64,000 nucleotides of DNA, from positions 841,257-905,256 of the forward strand of contig JAYGXS010000005.1 of the NCBI GenBank assembly GCA_036362985.1. Direction: 5' to 3'. This document shows positions 58,501 through 59,279 of this stretch, in pieces. This stretch comes from Ligula intestinalis. Lineage: Eukaryota; Platyhelminthes; Cestoda; Diphyllobothriidea; Diphyllobothriidae. A program made the translations under genes and the position numbers. The notes below the pieces were generated by a model. That model was not told where the DNA came from and made no database searches. It saw only the letters and a list, made by a program, of their open reading frames with translations. Position 1 is the first letter of the stretch, and every line of letters begins with the position of its first letter.

Positions 58501-59279
58501 ATATTAAGTGAAGGGGCTCTGAGTGGTCCAGGTGGGGATTGGCCCCATTACTATTCATGGTAGTCGAATAAATGGGTTTTACTTCTGCATTTTCATCCAG
58601 ATTTACCATCTTTTGTATGAATATATGTTACAAGCGGTTTTGTTCATACTTTGGGAGCCTGATACGGACAATGAAAGCTCTCCTTCAGATATCACATGAA
58701 AATATCAAATGAATTTCTATAAAAATTTATTTCATCTGTCAATAAATTATCCGCCATCATTCATTTATGACTTGAGCTTTATGTTCTACGACCTGGTACA
58801 GCTGGCTGTCCTGCCACTTGTTCGACTGCCAAATTCAATGGCCAATTTAGCAAAAATAGGCGCGCACCTGCGAAAATGCTTTTCACGGTGGGGTCTCCCG
58901 GGGCCAAAGTGATGACTTGCCCCGCCTGAGCCCCACCGTGCCCACGGGGCATGGTGGGGCCCGGAGGGGCTGGTGTTTCGAGGGGCATCAGTTTTGCTAT
59001 CAAGAAGCAATTGTATGCAGTAACCAAGATGAAAAACGTGAGGATGCAAATAAATGTTGTGGAATTGGCACAAAACATGCATTTTTGTAATCTAAATGCT
59101 AATATTAGCGAAGTAAGAATCTGGAATAAAAACCATTGCTTGGAAGAAAGACAGAACATTGCTGGGTGGCGTAACAACAGCAAGAAAAACAAAACCTTAA
59201 GTTCTTCGAGCACTTGATCGTATGATCGTTCTTGGAAGAGCTGTCTAGCCTTTTTTAAGATTGACTTTGTGTTAGCCAT
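1392..59279 (-). CDS. SKIC3: SKIC3 (TTC37/Ski3) gene, Ski complex TPR scaffold; 22 exons, 3' end outside window
   Basis: This is a spliced gene on the minus strand with its start codon at 59279 and its 3' part beyond the left edge. SKIC3 is the cytoplasmic TPR scaffold of the Ski complex (with the helicase SKIC2 and WD-repeat SKIC8), which delivers mRNA to the exosome for 3'-5' decay. Twenty-two exons totalling 3,275 nt (about 1,090 codons) were found from gt/ag sites, frame phase and ordered similarity to human SKIC3 as I remember it. Diagnostic matches include WELLGDAYMARGSYRTALQS (human [20 protein letters not shown]) and LYRRAWTLMPGHPNIAYA. Phases agree across nearly every junction from exon 3 to exon 17 and from exon 18 to 22. 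Pieces expected after exon 2 and between exons 17 and 18 were not located. Introns are full of transposons. Confidence in the family is high; exact borders of a few exons are less sure. Confidence 0.88.
1936..2712 (+). mobile_element. Penelope-like element remnant with inverted ends
   Basis: The frame at 2128-2410 carries the C-terminal part of a Penelope-like (PLE) GIY-YIG region: GPGHIFKFDEAEILARGDNR, CELLESWFSGPHAINKRND and PYGVLRHYL. It is flanked by an inverted pair of about 67 bp: 1936-2002 read in reverse matches 2644-2710 (both contain GACAGAATCC, GTCAGGAAAATAAAAC and CCAGTGATCGCATC). This is the inverted pseudo-LTR layout known for PLEs. A scrap of RTE-like sequence (about 2000-2110, minus) lies inside. 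Confidence 0.7.
3150..3490 (+). mobile_element. jockey-like LINE, 5'-truncated 3' end
   Basis: The sequence is a close copy of 14438-14760, the end of the large LINE described below. It shares LLGGYPPPIAASERHL, the arginine-rich middle and the Cys/His knuckle DCGVTPHDCRHLFVC. It ends at the family 3' signature CCTGATCCAACAAGGGCTAC. Confidence 0.75.
3531..5045 (-). mobile_element. RTE-like LINE, internally deleted
   Basis: On the minus strand, 5040-4651 encodes part of an RTE reverse transcriptase (CDFRPHRGTITARELRD, then DLTKVFDTVHPGRLWKIM and NAVMQGCVLAP). The piece 4338-3574 encodes the intact end: RYLGARLLPNGQSKDNIVSR, YGCECWAVRADDERRLEVFD, RRLRWFGHVLRR, and WVELPRSAA...RDIIEAG before the stop. 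The block with the catalytic YADD is missing, so the copy is dead. The 3' tail is a TACTTG-type repeat (3531-3556). One frame of 254 codons is still open, so the copy is fairly young. Confidence 0.8.
5150..5530 (-). mobile_element. jockey-like LINE, truncated 3' end
   Basis: The minus strand repeats the end of the LINE family: CMLLRQYQRRLGPSIPDCGV, SPHDCHHLFVCSSRPGTQLT and the 3' signature near 5150-5190. It lies next to the RTE copy and in the same direction. Confidence 0.65.
5570..6340. other. intron, nothing recognised
   Basis: Intron between exons 21 and 22. The stretch has no open frame with a family match on either strand and no clear repeat signature. Confidence 0.5.
6345..6850 (-). 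mobile_element. Penelope-like element end (GIY-YIG side), truncated
   Basis: The minus strand carries MARASNKTGRELLEAWVSDP and NSINRHVDIPPCYFSIRTRD, the region after the GIY-YIG domain, then a 3' terminal repeat at 6362-6445 with a hammerhead-like core. It is a second copy of the element at 43147-43770: the terminal stretches are nearly identical over about 70 bases. Confidence 0.7.
6860..8470. other. intron, nothing recognised
   Basis: Intron 21. AT-rich, no coding frame with a family match and no clear repeat pairing elsewhere in the window. Confidence 0.4.
8483..8576 (-). CDS. SKIC3: SKIC3 exon 21
   Basis: A 94-nt exon, phase 1 to 2, strong acceptor ttcgttcgttttcag, donor AAACG|gtaggt. 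In the phase set by exon 20 it reads FYPNDYRLWHDRGLLLQLTG, matching human [20 protein letters not shown]. A longer open frame exists in another phase here and is not the coding one. Confidence 0.82.
8590..9900. other. intron, nothing recognised
   Basis: Intron 20. It holds two short open frames around 9231-9611 without a family match; both look like chance. Confidence 0.4.
9918..9952 (+). repeat. (TTC)n microsatellite
   Basis: About ten copies of TTC with near-perfect phase. It is directly followed by a short C-rich stretch. A similar tract is at 63702-63750. Confidence 0.9.
10397..10535 (-). CDS. SKIC3: SKIC3 exon 20
   Basis: A 139-nt exon, phase 0 to 1, acceptor tttaccctgcag, donor CTGG|gtaagt. 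It encodes VDLVGQLIPKVFEGYLSTPI and a helix AAEDLKLSLLVSAEYLNRSL. Similarity to the human LQLKKEAANAYQRAILLLQ region is weak, but the phases fit exons 19 and 21. An extra exon of a multiple of three bases between 19 and 20 cannot be excluded. Confidence 0.72.
10830..11050 (+). repeat. dispersed repeat, copy 1
   Basis: The first part (10857-10945, with GCTTTGAGTAAACCCACTAC) recurs at 11719-11806. The second part (10943-11045, with TTCCAGGATACTTATG and GACCACTTGGACAAGCTTGC) recurs at 15189-15295. The parts therefore move independently or belong to a longer element that has been broken. Confidence 0.7.
11395..11640 (+). repeat. LINE-derived repeat, copy 1
   Basis: Matches 24862-25115 in the same direction over about 240 bp, including GCGGCCAAGGTCT, CGGTGGATCTATC and CATCTGTGTTTTTGATGAC. 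It ends in a variant of the LINE 3' signature (CTCCTGATCCAACAAAGGC). It appears to be the 3' end of a relative of the jockey-like LINE. Confidence 0.65.
11719..11806 (+). repeat. dispersed repeat, copy 2 of the 10857-10945 part
   Basis: Close copy of 10857-10945, ending CCGACCCACAACATTTACAA directly before a SINE head. Confidence 0.65.
11806..11896 (+). mobile_element. tRNA-derived SINE, 5' half (split by LINE)
   Basis: A tRNA-like head with a box-A-like stretch at the left edge and a box B (GCGGGTTCGAAACTCG), then a body GTAGCAGCAGTTTCTGGGGC. It matches the intact copy at 15008-15200. Its 3' half reappears at 14792-14865, beyond the LINE. Confidence 0.75.
11897..14791 (+). mobile_element. 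jockey/CR1-type LINE, 5'-truncated, several frameshifts
   Basis: A 2.9-kb element. 11920-12350 encodes the C-terminal half of an apurinic-type endonuclease (LGDVNAHHDLWCSN, then LGSDHLPIVLEL); an in-frame stop precedes it. 13006-13640 is the reverse transcriptase (SYRPIALLSPLAKILERLVH, HGFRSGRGTTTAL, DLSRAFDCVRH, GSVLSPTLFNIYM). After a frame change near 13625 the catalytic SYADDVTFFC follows, and the frame stays open to 14756. This last frame holds the RT thumb (LGVRFDLLFKFADHA) and a Cys/His knuckle (CPNCGVSPHDCRHLFAC). At least three frame breaks make it inactive. It ends at CCTGATCCAACTATGGGCTA plus an AC-rich tail. Confidence 0.85.
14792..14865 (+). mobile_element. tRNA-derived SINE, 3' half
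   Basis: The stretch CGGCTAATGAGGCAGAAATA, then CTAACGTTTGCCGGTAATAC, equals the end of the intact SINE at 15008-15200. With 11806-11896 it rebuilds one SINE interrupted by the LINE. Confidence 0.75.
15008..15200 (+). mobile_element. tRNA-derived SINE, intact-looking copy
   Basis: Box A CGGTGGCTCAGTGGATAGG and box B CGCGGGTTCGAAACTCG are spaced as in a tRNA. They are followed by a body (GGGGCTATACTGGAGTCGGG) and the family end (ACGGGTAATGAGTCAGAAAT, then TTTGCCGC). A tRNA gene is ruled out by the lack of a paired acceptor stem. A copy of the 10943-11045 repeat follows at 15189-15295. Confidence 0.8.
15366..15500 (-). CDS. SKIC3: SKIC3 exon 19
   Basis: Forty-five codons, phase 0 to 0, acceptor acatctgtcag, donor TTCAGC|gtaagt. 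The peptide EHIGCWLAMSALASAAPSAQ fits human [20 protein letters not shown], and the following PGVLKCLLQASCFGFS fits the next helix. The upstream pyrimidine tract is poor, so the 5' border is less certain than the 3' one. Confidence 0.75.
15520..16300. other. intron, nothing recognised
   Basis: Intron 18. T-rich (TTTAGTTTTTAG-like) around 15850-15960; no coding signal. Confidence 0.4.
16304..16360 (-). CDS. SKIC3: SKIC3 exon 18
   Basis: Nineteen codons, phase 0 to 0, acceptor gtcaacgtttag, donor CCTGAG|gtatga. It encodes LLSAGAALSFQLLTLKQPE, which aligns with the second TPR helix NENIEQAHEAFKMAQSLDP of human SKIC3 and leads directly into exon 19. Short and without a strong pyrimidine tract, so moderate confidence. 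Confidence 0.6.
16365..18920. other. intron with no recognised gene
   Basis: Part of intron 17. The TPR residues between exons 17 and 18 (about 75 in the human protein) should be coded between 16361 and 22212, but I found no segment with a TPR pattern and matching phase here. The rest holds unassigned sequence; a GCTGGC-GCTTTCTC motif occurs twice (18332 and 18439), perhaps an old duplication. Confidence 0.4.
18938..20340 (+). mobile_element. Penelope-like element with about 270-bp inverted arms
   Basis: The left arm (18938-19215) read in reverse matches the right arm (20070-20340): both contain GAAGAGGAAGAAGAGGAGAC, ACCAAAGTATATTCAGGCTG and the GTGACTCGTGAGAGTTTCCA stretch. Between them, 19393-19139 (minus) encodes the PLE C-terminus (GRANDKMARLLLESWSSTGT). 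On the plus strand, 19560-20060 encodes PLE reverse transcriptase: YGLPKVHKPGVPLR, a stop in GTPTFGL*KWLYQRL, and MVSFDVISLFTSIPP. The YADD part and the GIY-YIG part are missing downstream. Dead copy. Confidence 0.8.
20345..21410. other. intron, mostly unassigned
   Basis: A short PLE-like end (about 20765-20860: GAATCTGAAACGGTAGGCGA, then TTCTTGCTC and a pyrimidine tract) is the only recognisable item. Confidence 0.4.
21415..21985 (+). repeat. T-rich low-complexity tract (TTTAGTT-like)
   Basis: Over 500 bases dominated by variations of TTTAG, TTTTAGTT and TTAATTT on the plus strand, with hardly any C. A shorter relative occurs at 15850-15960. On the gene's sense strand it is A-rich. Confidence 0.7.
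22083..22099 (+). repeat. (CA)n microsatellite
   Basis: ACACACACACACACAC next to the 3' side of SKIC3 exon 17. Confidence 0.8.
22213..22562 (-). CDS. SKIC3: SKIC3 exon 17
   Basis: A 350-nt exon, phase 2 to 1. The acceptor is the tract gctgctgctgctttttag and the donor is GGAG|gtacca. The first half is hydrophobic then polar and low in conservation; the second half AAEVWFQRALALKTPTGLVS and AWFGLGAVYGF matches human [26 protein letters not shown]. The frame stays open past the donor to 22082, so the true 3' border could be a little lower, but no TPR pattern continues there. Confidence 0.78.
22800..22880 (-). mobile_element. second type of tRNA-derived SINE head
   Basis: On the minus strand, GTAGTTCAATTGGTTGAGCG (box A) and GGTTTCGACTCC (box B, one base longer than consensus) stand at tRNA spacing. 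The body differs from the other SINEs here. Confidence 0.5.
22985..23310 (+). repeat. dispersed repeat, copy 1 (partner at 37765-38075)
   Basis: About 310 bp shared, in reverse orientation, with 37765-38075: both hold GGGAATTTTGGGTGCGAGC, CGCACGGATTGTTTGTTC and GTCGTGAGGCTTTGCGACAC. Short patches of open frame are seen but no product is recognised. Confidence 0.75.
23320..24085. other. intron, nothing recognised
   Basis: Part of intron 16. No family match in the short open frames at 23441-23665 (minus) and 23731-24072 (plus). Confidence 0.4.
24090..24345 (+). repeat. AT-rich dispersed repeat, copy 1
   Basis: Same direction as 46685-47085: shared words are AGCTGAAT, GTAACCTAT, ATCCACTCA..GATAAGATTT and TTTTTTACGTCT.GGAACT. 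The second copy carries an extra stretch in its middle. Confidence 0.6.
24862..25115 (+). repeat. LINE-derived repeat, copy 2
   Basis: Partner of 11395-11640. It ends in CGGGGCTCCTGATACAACA and GGGCTACTAGCC, a variant of the jockey-like LINE 3' signature. Confidence 0.65.
25120..26165. other. intron, nothing recognised
   Basis: Part of intron 16. Open frames at 25146-25439 and 25540-25836 show no family pattern. Confidence 0.4.
26170..27175 (+). repeat. about 0.6-kb dispersed repeat with a 0.4-kb insertion
   Basis: Matches 48480-49120 in reverse. Shared blocks are TTTCAGCCAATCAGTGAAAT, CTCTCTACCATTAGCA, CTTCTGCTTCGACGAGTACT and the TGTGCCTAGGCGTGCCACTA block. Relative to the partner, about 410 extra bases lie at 26345-26750, holding the N gap and AATAAACC-type sequence, perhaps a solo LTR or another insertion. 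Confidence 0.7.
26429..26438. other. assembly gap (10 N)
   Basis: Ten N characters; real length unknown. Confidence 0.99.
27180..27655. other. intron, nothing recognised
   Basis: Part of intron 16. One small open frame (27404-27607) without similarity. Confidence 0.4.
27797..27858 (-). mobile_element. RTE 3' tip
   Basis: About 60 bases equal to the end of the RTE copies at 3541-3600 and 44386-44440 (CTTGTACTTGCTGCGGCTGT, then GATCATGCCTGATCTA). Extremely truncated insertion. Confidence 0.65.
27975..29285 (-). mobile_element. Penelope-like element, 3' part
   Basis: The minus strand runs from the end of the reverse transcriptase (SVGYKRSCVRTLFRHVRTHC, then FKANGYPKFFIRKCLKKPR) through a GIY-YIG-derived segment (CQNCDARYVDETSKRLGTRL, then HERQLAINRKDNLYLVYCHV). 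The distal stretch VIGRASEKMTRLVLEIRSST at 28572-28870 and a terminal repeat with a hammerhead-like core at 28085-28125 follow. Several stops break it. It belongs to the same family as 18938-20340. Confidence 0.78.
29645..29985. other. intron, nothing recognised
   Basis: Short stretch between the fold-back element and exon 16; nothing seen. Confidence 0.4.
29992..30099 (-). CDS. SKIC3: SKIC3 exon 16
   Basis: A 108-nt exon, phase 2 to 2, acceptor catatctttctag, strong donor CTTGA|gtgagt. It encodes VLEGVQAAGLHPPNWLWYYV and GFSLSFLVVFNDSML, in line with human [20 protein letters not shown] (note the shared LW and the following helix). Confidence 0.82.
30430..30535 (+). mobile_element. RTE reverse transcriptase scrap
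   Basis: About 35 residues around the catalytic box: LDYVDDIAFIATSFGDLQSM. It keeps YxDD. No more of the element is seen. Confidence 0.65.
30540..31235. other. intron, nothing recognised
   Basis: Part of intron 15. An open frame at 30513-30854 (minus) has a tidy acceptor but no SKIC3 similarity and is not needed by phase. Confidence 0.4.
31240..32090 (+). mobile_element. jockey-like LINE, 5'-truncated copy
   Basis: Copy of the last 850 bases of the 11.9-14.8 kb LINE (SRCTKVLKALAGTSWDCAKE, then LRRLQSAQNAALRTITGCYK), with many small differences and frame breaks. It ends with CCTGATCCAACAATGGGCTA and an AC tail, about 20 bases from the donor of SKIC3 exon 15. Confidence 0.8.
32112..32214 (-). 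CDS. SKIC3: SKIC3 exon 15
   Basis: A 103-nt exon, phase 1 to 2, acceptor ttcttcttccttag, donor GCCAG|gtaagt. The peptide LIEVNIVLALQDLKQGLRTT then GLEYIESALHYAA fits human [31 protein letters not shown]. The exon has a truncated LINE about 20 bases past its donor and a hairpin repeat about 70 bases before its acceptor. Confidence 0.88.
32284..32497. repeat. near-perfect 95-bp inverted repeat with hammerhead-like motif
   Basis: The arm 32284-32378 read in reverse equals 32402-32497 with only a few mismatches; the spacer is about 23 bases. Each arm holds CTGATGATGAATCCGCGACG followed by GATGTCGAAACGTCAGG (one arm has TAAA instead of GAAA). The order CTGATGA, a small ATCCG/CGGAT stem, then GAAAC resembles the conserved core of PLE terminal hammerheads. 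Confidence 0.85.
32500..34350. other. intron, mostly unassigned
   Basis: Intron 14. Apart from the hairpin next to it, nothing recognisable; a stretch at 33995-34090 (GTGGCCTCACTTAGACGCC) resembles 15625-15660. Confidence 0.4.
34355..34473 (-). CDS. SKIC3: SKIC3 exon 14
   Basis: A 119-nt exon, phase 2 to 1, acceptor ctcccttttag, donor GAAAG|gtaatt. It encodes RARASIALLEYSSAVVSLKY and ALELVDSKPNLPMLILAVKG, matching human [20 protein letters not shown] and the YVPALKG turn. Confidence 0.85.
34765..35420. mobile_element. fold-back element with about 200-bp inverted arms
   Basis: 34775-34985 read in reverse matches 35200-35415: GAAGAAGCTTTATCGAACAC, AAAACAGCGACAAA, GGTGGCTAGTTCTGGCGTGT and the TTGAACGCGTAGAAAATCAA stretch are shared. 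The spacer is roughly 220 bases with a G run (35102-35111). Each outer arm carries a PLE-terminus-like CTGACGA/CTAACGA...CGAA arrangement, so it may be a non-autonomous PLE derivative. Confidence 0.75.
35425..36210. other. intron, nothing recognised
   Basis: Part of intron 13; AT-rich. No repeat or coding match. Confidence 0.4.
36218..36249 (-). CDS. SKIC3: SKIC3 exon 13 (32-nt micro-exon)
   Basis: A 32-nt exon, phase 0 to 2, acceptor caatcttattgcag and strong donor ATACA|gtgagt. It encodes ISKDSPMCHI plus two bases of a Gln codon. It was found because exon 12 ends in phase 0 while exon 14 needs two bases supplied. The inserted residues restore the linker length seen in human SKIC3 (ELNPESIYSVF) almost exactly. 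Confidence 0.8.
36723..36807 (-). CDS. SKIC3: SKIC3 exon 12
   Basis: Twenty-eight codons plus one base, acceptor gcgtgaatag, donor CAG|gtagga. The peptide LYWELLGDAYMARGSYRTAL is nearly identical in pattern to human [19 protein letters not shown] and is the strongest family match in the window. Confidence 0.93.
37181..37720 (-). mobile_element. RTE-like LINE, 5'-truncated
   Basis: The minus frame 37579-37217 encodes the RTE end: KYTDLVSSETVRTRFDKITR, SQAIQERRLTWFGHVLRR, WVELSRSAATDRRAW and RDIIEAG. Upstream pieces up to 37720 are out of frame. The tail is TACTTGTACTTG-like at 37185-37196. It is about 90% similar to the copy at 44381-44900. Confidence 0.8.
37765..38075 (-). repeat. dispersed repeat, copy 2 (partner at 22985-23310)
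   Basis: Reverse-complement match to 22985-23310 over about 310 bp, sandwiched between two RTE fragments. Confidence 0.75.
38090..38690 (+). mobile_element. RTE-like LINE fragment with damaged catalytic box
   Basis: Plus-strand frames encode LDYAQDITLLASSFGDLQSV, then LEEVDSLKYYGTRLLPNGQI, LWIRCDSSIIMKIRVHRASI and FDNHSVRTILRIRYIDF. The catalytic YADD has become YAQD and there are at least two frame changes. It points opposite to the RTE copy at 37181-37720. Confidence 0.75.
38695..39045. other. intron, nothing recognised
   Basis: A 170-codon open frame (38992-38480, minus) covers this stretch and the RTE fragment; its tail overlaps RTE antisense, so it is probably chance or repeat-derived. 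Confidence 0.4.
39050..40224. mobile_element. fold-back element copy A (about 1.18 kb)
   Basis: The ends are inverted copies of each other for several hundred bases: TTCACT.TCTCATGCAATGG, GGCACCCGGAA, CATTTTCATTGCGGATGGTT, CTTTCTGACCGCCAAGA and ACTACTTAAGTAGTATG. No protein is coded. The centre also shows inverted matches, so almost the whole element can fold. Its right arm carries a 183-bp insertion (39793-39975). Confidence 0.82.
39793..39975. mobile_element. 183-bp insertion with 12-bp target duplication
   Basis: CATATTTGAATC occurs at 39781-39792 and again at 39976-39987, directly on each side. The insert has TGGCCATTCCGGTCTCCCTT and TTTGTCG, like the end of the local SINE family. Confidence 0.6.
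40873..40986 (-). CDS. SKIC3: SKIC3 exon 11
   Basis: A 114-nt exon, phase 2 to 2, acceptor tatcccccgtag, donor AACGC|gtaagc. It encodes one TPR: GMWLNYGLICLHLDRMVECV then PALQKVVMAEPANA. Human SKIC3 has [30 protein letters not shown] at this position, and the TPR consensus positions match. Confidence 0.9.
41238..42204. mobile_element. fold-back element copy B (about 0.97 kb)
   Basis: Same family as 39050-40224: inverted ends CTATCTCATGAAAGGTCACC and GGTGACGTTTCATGAGATAA, with GATGCCGGCTTTTTAATGA and CTACTTAAGTAGTATGCC in the left arm and matching reversed words in the right arm. No open frame of note. Confidence 0.82.
42299..42473 (-). mobile_element. tRNA-derived SINE
   Basis: On the minus strand: GTAGCTCAATGGTAAGAGCG (box A), then GTTATACTTCTAATCAAAAG (anticodon arm), a box B variant, and the family end with GCCATTTCAGCCTCTCC-like sequence and TTGCCGGCAATAC. 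Confidence 0.75.
42520..42680 (+). mobile_element. SINE fragment (body and end)
   Basis: Carries GGGGCTGGGTATGACTGGCT, GACGACGGCTAATAGGCCAG, AAATGACCGTTTCAG and TTTGCCGGCAATACTATCTG; the tRNA-like head is absent. Confidence 0.7.
42690..43140. other. intron, nothing recognised
   Basis: Includes a small AGTAGTA-type simple stretch at 43012-43095. Confidence 0.4.
43147..43770 (+). mobile_element. Penelope-like element, GIY-YIG end
   Basis: Frame-readable GIY-YIG endonuclease: IYQVPCRDCSCQYTGQTGRR, LSS, one TGA in place of Arg, then ITEHKRAVRKGDPQSQIVTH. The end region AQIMARASNKTGRELLEAW-like follows at 43330-43545. A 27-base C run and a terminal repeat with a hammerhead-like core (43650-43690) end the copy. 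It is only lightly damaged. Confidence 0.82.
43577..43604 (+). repeat. poly-C tract (about 27 C)
   Basis: An unbroken C run inside the PLE, at a place where the sister copy (about 6480-6510) has GGGAGGGGGTGGTGG in reverse. Confidence 0.95.
43775..44000. other. intron, nothing recognised
   Basis: Short spacer between the PLE and a SINE. Confidence 0.4.
44007..44200 (-). mobile_element. tRNA-derived SINE
   Basis: Minus strand: GTGGCTCAAAGATAAGAGCG, CGACTTCTAATTAGAAGGTC, GTGAGTTCAGGCC and an end with TGACTGCCTAGTGAGTCAGA. It stands head to head with the next SINE at 44255. Confidence 0.75.
44255..44380 (+). mobile_element. tRNA-derived SINE, 5' part (split by RTE)
   Basis: GCTCGTGGCTCATTGGTTAG, GACTTCTAATCACCAG and body TTGGGTATGACTTGCTGATG. 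It is interrupted by the RTE copy and continues at 44901. Confidence 0.8.
44381..44900 (-). mobile_element. RTE-like LINE, 520 bp, with 11-bp target duplication
   Basis: Minus strand encodes the RTE end, with WVELSWSAAMDRRAW and RDIIEAG. It begins with a TACT-type tail at 44381-44394 and is flanked by GCGACAGAAAT at 44370-44380 and 44901-44911. The 5' end is truncated. Confidence 0.88.
44901..45010 (+). mobile_element. tRNA-derived SINE, 3' part
   Basis: CGACAGAAATGACCATTGCA, GTCTCCTGTGTATTTGCCGG and an end like that at 48400-48430 (GCGGGACGATTGAATTCCGT). It completes the SINE begun at 44255. Confidence 0.75.
45318..45355 (-). CDS. SKIC3: SKIC3 exon 10 (38-nt micro-exon)
   Basis: Only 38 nt, phase 0 to 2, acceptor ttttcttttcttag, donor AAGAA|gtaagc. 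It encodes EEAYKVYKNLDKK, the start of the next TPR helix (human MEMALAILTTVTQKA). Both flanking phases fit exons 9 and 11. Confidence 0.85.
45360..46655. other. intron, mostly unassigned
   Basis: Part of intron 9, AT-rich; no coding or repeat match recognised. Confidence 0.4.
46685..47085 (+). repeat. AT-rich dispersed repeat, copy 2
   Basis: Partner of 24090-24345 in the same direction, with an extra block of about 130 bases (near 46790-46930). Confidence 0.55.
47090..47760. other. intron with a PLE terminal scrap
   Basis: Only 47720-47755 (TATTCCAGCGATCGCATCTT, then CTTCTTCTGG) is recognised, as a fragment of the PLE terminal repeat of the 1936-2712 type. It ends near the donor side of exon 9. 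Confidence 0.45.
47769..47868 (-). CDS. SKIC3: SKIC3 exon 9
   Basis: Thirty-three codons plus one base, acceptor cctctctgtag, donor CCG|gtaagt. The peptide RALPLYRRAWTLMPGHPNIA aligns with human [20 protein letters not shown], among the clearest matches in the gene. The intron to exon 8 is only 93 bp, the shortest here. Confidence 0.9.
47962..48181 (-). CDS. SKIC3: SKIC3 exon 8
   Basis: A 220-nt exon, phase 1 to 2, acceptor attctcttttag, donor TATAA|gtaagt. It encodes TPR helices THYLLGWLILKATSACEDD and EDKLYFPNYLYAGHVFKAKK. Human SKIC3 has DPYFQPYVYLGHYYRDV at this point, so the TPR register is clear. The reading continues into exon 9 with a Lys codon at the junction. Confidence 0.85.
48205..48435 (+). 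mobile_element. tRNA-derived SINE
   Basis: Body and end of the family: TTAGGTCTGGATAAAACTGA, CAGTCTTTGCCGGCAATACA and GCAGAGCGGTACAAGTGAGT. The head at about 48210-48260 is degraded. It abuts the acceptor of SKIC3 exon 8. Confidence 0.65.
48480..49120 (-). repeat. dispersed repeat, uninterrupted copy
   Basis: Reverse partner of 26170-27175, lacking the 410-bp insertion. It serves as the empty-site reference for that insertion. Confidence 0.7.
49125..50310. other. introns around exon 7, nothing else recognised
   Basis: Apart from exon 7 (49485-49698) no element or coding match was seen. Confidence 0.4.
49485..49698 (-). CDS. SKIC3: SKIC3 exon 7
   Basis: Seventy-one codons plus one base, acceptor cattttccag, donor CGAG|gtaggt. 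It encodes a helix pair INFAQCCLLSGNAQALNKVN and GKLVQIWLNLLQKQPIYKEN. The phase-1 end joins exon 8 to give Asp at the junction, and the joined helix (KENLR-DLLRLN) is continuous. Confidence 0.75.
50314..50462 (-). CDS. SKIC3: SKIC3 exon 6 (tentative)
   Basis: A 149-nt segment, acceptor gatccatctacag, donor AAC|gtatcc. It is proposed because exon 5 ends in phase 1 and exon 7 starts in phase 0: this is an open segment between them with exactly the needed 1-to-0 phase. It encodes PAFILFVFTFVSTFFPNPRH and a polar stretch ending EMEQFKN. The unusually hydrophobic start and the weak donor are reasons for caution. Confidence 0.45.
50845..51153 (-). CDS. SKIC3: SKIC3 exon 5
   Basis: A 309-nt exon, phase 1 to 1, acceptor tgttattctag and a consensus donor ATCT|gtaagt. 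It encodes a helix MSFCRAHIMSASKEVENLNS, a polar loop, and an alanine-rich helix pair WAGCLLLANAASSTLGSLAA. The join to exon 4 gives Val at the junction. The long open frame and strong sites support it; similarity to known SKIC3 is weak in this region. Confidence 0.7.
51160..51720. other. intron, nothing recognised
   Basis: Part of intron 4. Confidence 0.4.
51725..51815 (+). repeat. PLE-type terminal scrap with hammerhead-like core
   Basis: CCTGAAAATGGACTTGAGTG then AGAGTCCGAAACGTTGCGCA: a GGACT/AGTCC stem between CTGAAAA and GAAAC, followed by AATACTGGTCCAGGG. This is another family of PLE-like ends; no coding part is attached. Confidence 0.55.
51820..52855. other. intron, nothing recognised
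   Basis: Part of intron 4; no family match. Confidence 0.4.
52864..53283 (-). CDS. SKIC3: SKIC3 exon 4 (longest exon)
   Basis: A 420-nt exon, phase 1 to 1, acceptor tttttag, donor CACG|gtaggc. It encodes helices DLHFLETYTSRLRKILVDAP and ATVAIGEACSQILAALYGIE, then a charged low-complexity stretch rich in Glu, Lys and Ala, then a helix ending in QRQGYLDIHG. It corresponds to the divergent N-terminal arm between the first TPRs and the main array. The charged insert has no counterpart that I recognise and is probably lineage-specific. Confidence 0.75.
53290..54870. other. intron 3, nothing recognised
   Basis: No repeat pairing or coding match seen. Confidence 0.4.
54879..54993 (-). CDS. SKIC3: SKIC3 exon 3
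   Basis: Thirty-eight codons plus one base, acceptor tacgtttcag, donor CTAT|gtaagt (phase 1). It encodes LPDNTASLNSLCMLTLAADT and a following helix ending LFIESAL. The phase joins exactly to exon 4, giving a Phe codon at the junction. Sequence similarity to other SKIC3 proteins is weak here, as expected for the divergent N-terminal arm. Confidence 0.65.
55604..55750 (-). CDS. possible SKIC3 exon between exons 2 and 3
   Basis: An open segment with a strong polypyrimidine acceptor (cttccaccttcgaccaccgcttcag) and a weak donor GAG|gttcta. It encodes a helical peptide with SSLPYNRHQYTLLQIYE, similar in pattern to the DLPGVYQKLLDLYE stretch that follows TPR 2 in human SKIC3. The phase (2 to 2) does not join exon 2 or exon 3 directly, so at least one more small exon would be needed on each side. 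It could also be chance or part of a repeat. Confidence 0.25.
56052..56200 (+). mobile_element. tRNA-derived SINE
   Basis: GGCCCGTGGCTCAAAGGTTA, ACTCCTAATCAAGAGGTGG, body GAGTATGGCTGACTGATGAC and end GGCTAATAAGTCAAAAATGA. Box B is damaged. Confidence 0.75.
56205..56950. other. intron 2 remainder
   Basis: Contains an open segment 56286-56358 with a good acceptor (ttttcttgtttcag) that could be a missing SKIC3 exon, but two phases are possible and similarity is too short to decide. Confidence 0.35.
56957..57100 (-). CDS. SKIC3: SKIC3 exon 2
   Basis: Forty-eight codons, phase 0 at both ends, acceptor cctcaag and donor CAG|gtatgt. It completes TPR 1 and most of TPR 2: NYNALVLAAACHDQ then KAIDTAYLAIKVDTSNPVAW. 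Human SKIC3 has NYNAW...AWQ at the same distance from the start, so the order and spacing fit. The next stretch of the protein was not clearly found before exon 3. Confidence 0.85.
57105..57825. other. intron 1, nothing recognised
   Basis: No family match. Confidence 0.4.
57910..58562 (+). repeat. two direct copies of a GGCCCC-edged about 240-bp repeat
   Basis: Unit 1 (57910-58165) and unit 2 (58328-58562) share GATGGCCCCGT.AGAATTTA, GGGATCAGAGAA.AAAAGT and TTCGGTGGATAA in the same order, 415 bases apart. Both have G- and C-rich edges and AT-rich centres. Confidence 0.8.
58885..58985 (-). repeat. GGCCCC repeat edge, inverted
   Basis: GGGGTCTCCCGGGGCCAAAG and TGATGACTTG are the reverse of 58115-58150 (CAAGTCATCACTTTGGCCCC). 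It forms a possible snap-back pair with the unit-1 edge. Confidence 0.7.
59196..59279 (-). CDS. SKIC3: SKIC3 exon 1 (start codon)
   Basis: Coding exon of 28 codons. The ATG lies in a good initiation context (A at -3, G at +4). The first residues MANTKSILKKARQLFQERSY form the KK-AR helix seen at the N-terminus of SKIC3 proteins, the first helix of TPR 1. The exon ends in phase 0 at AAG|gttttg. Reading through the donor gives hydrophobic, non-TPR sequence, which supports the splice. Confidence 0.85.
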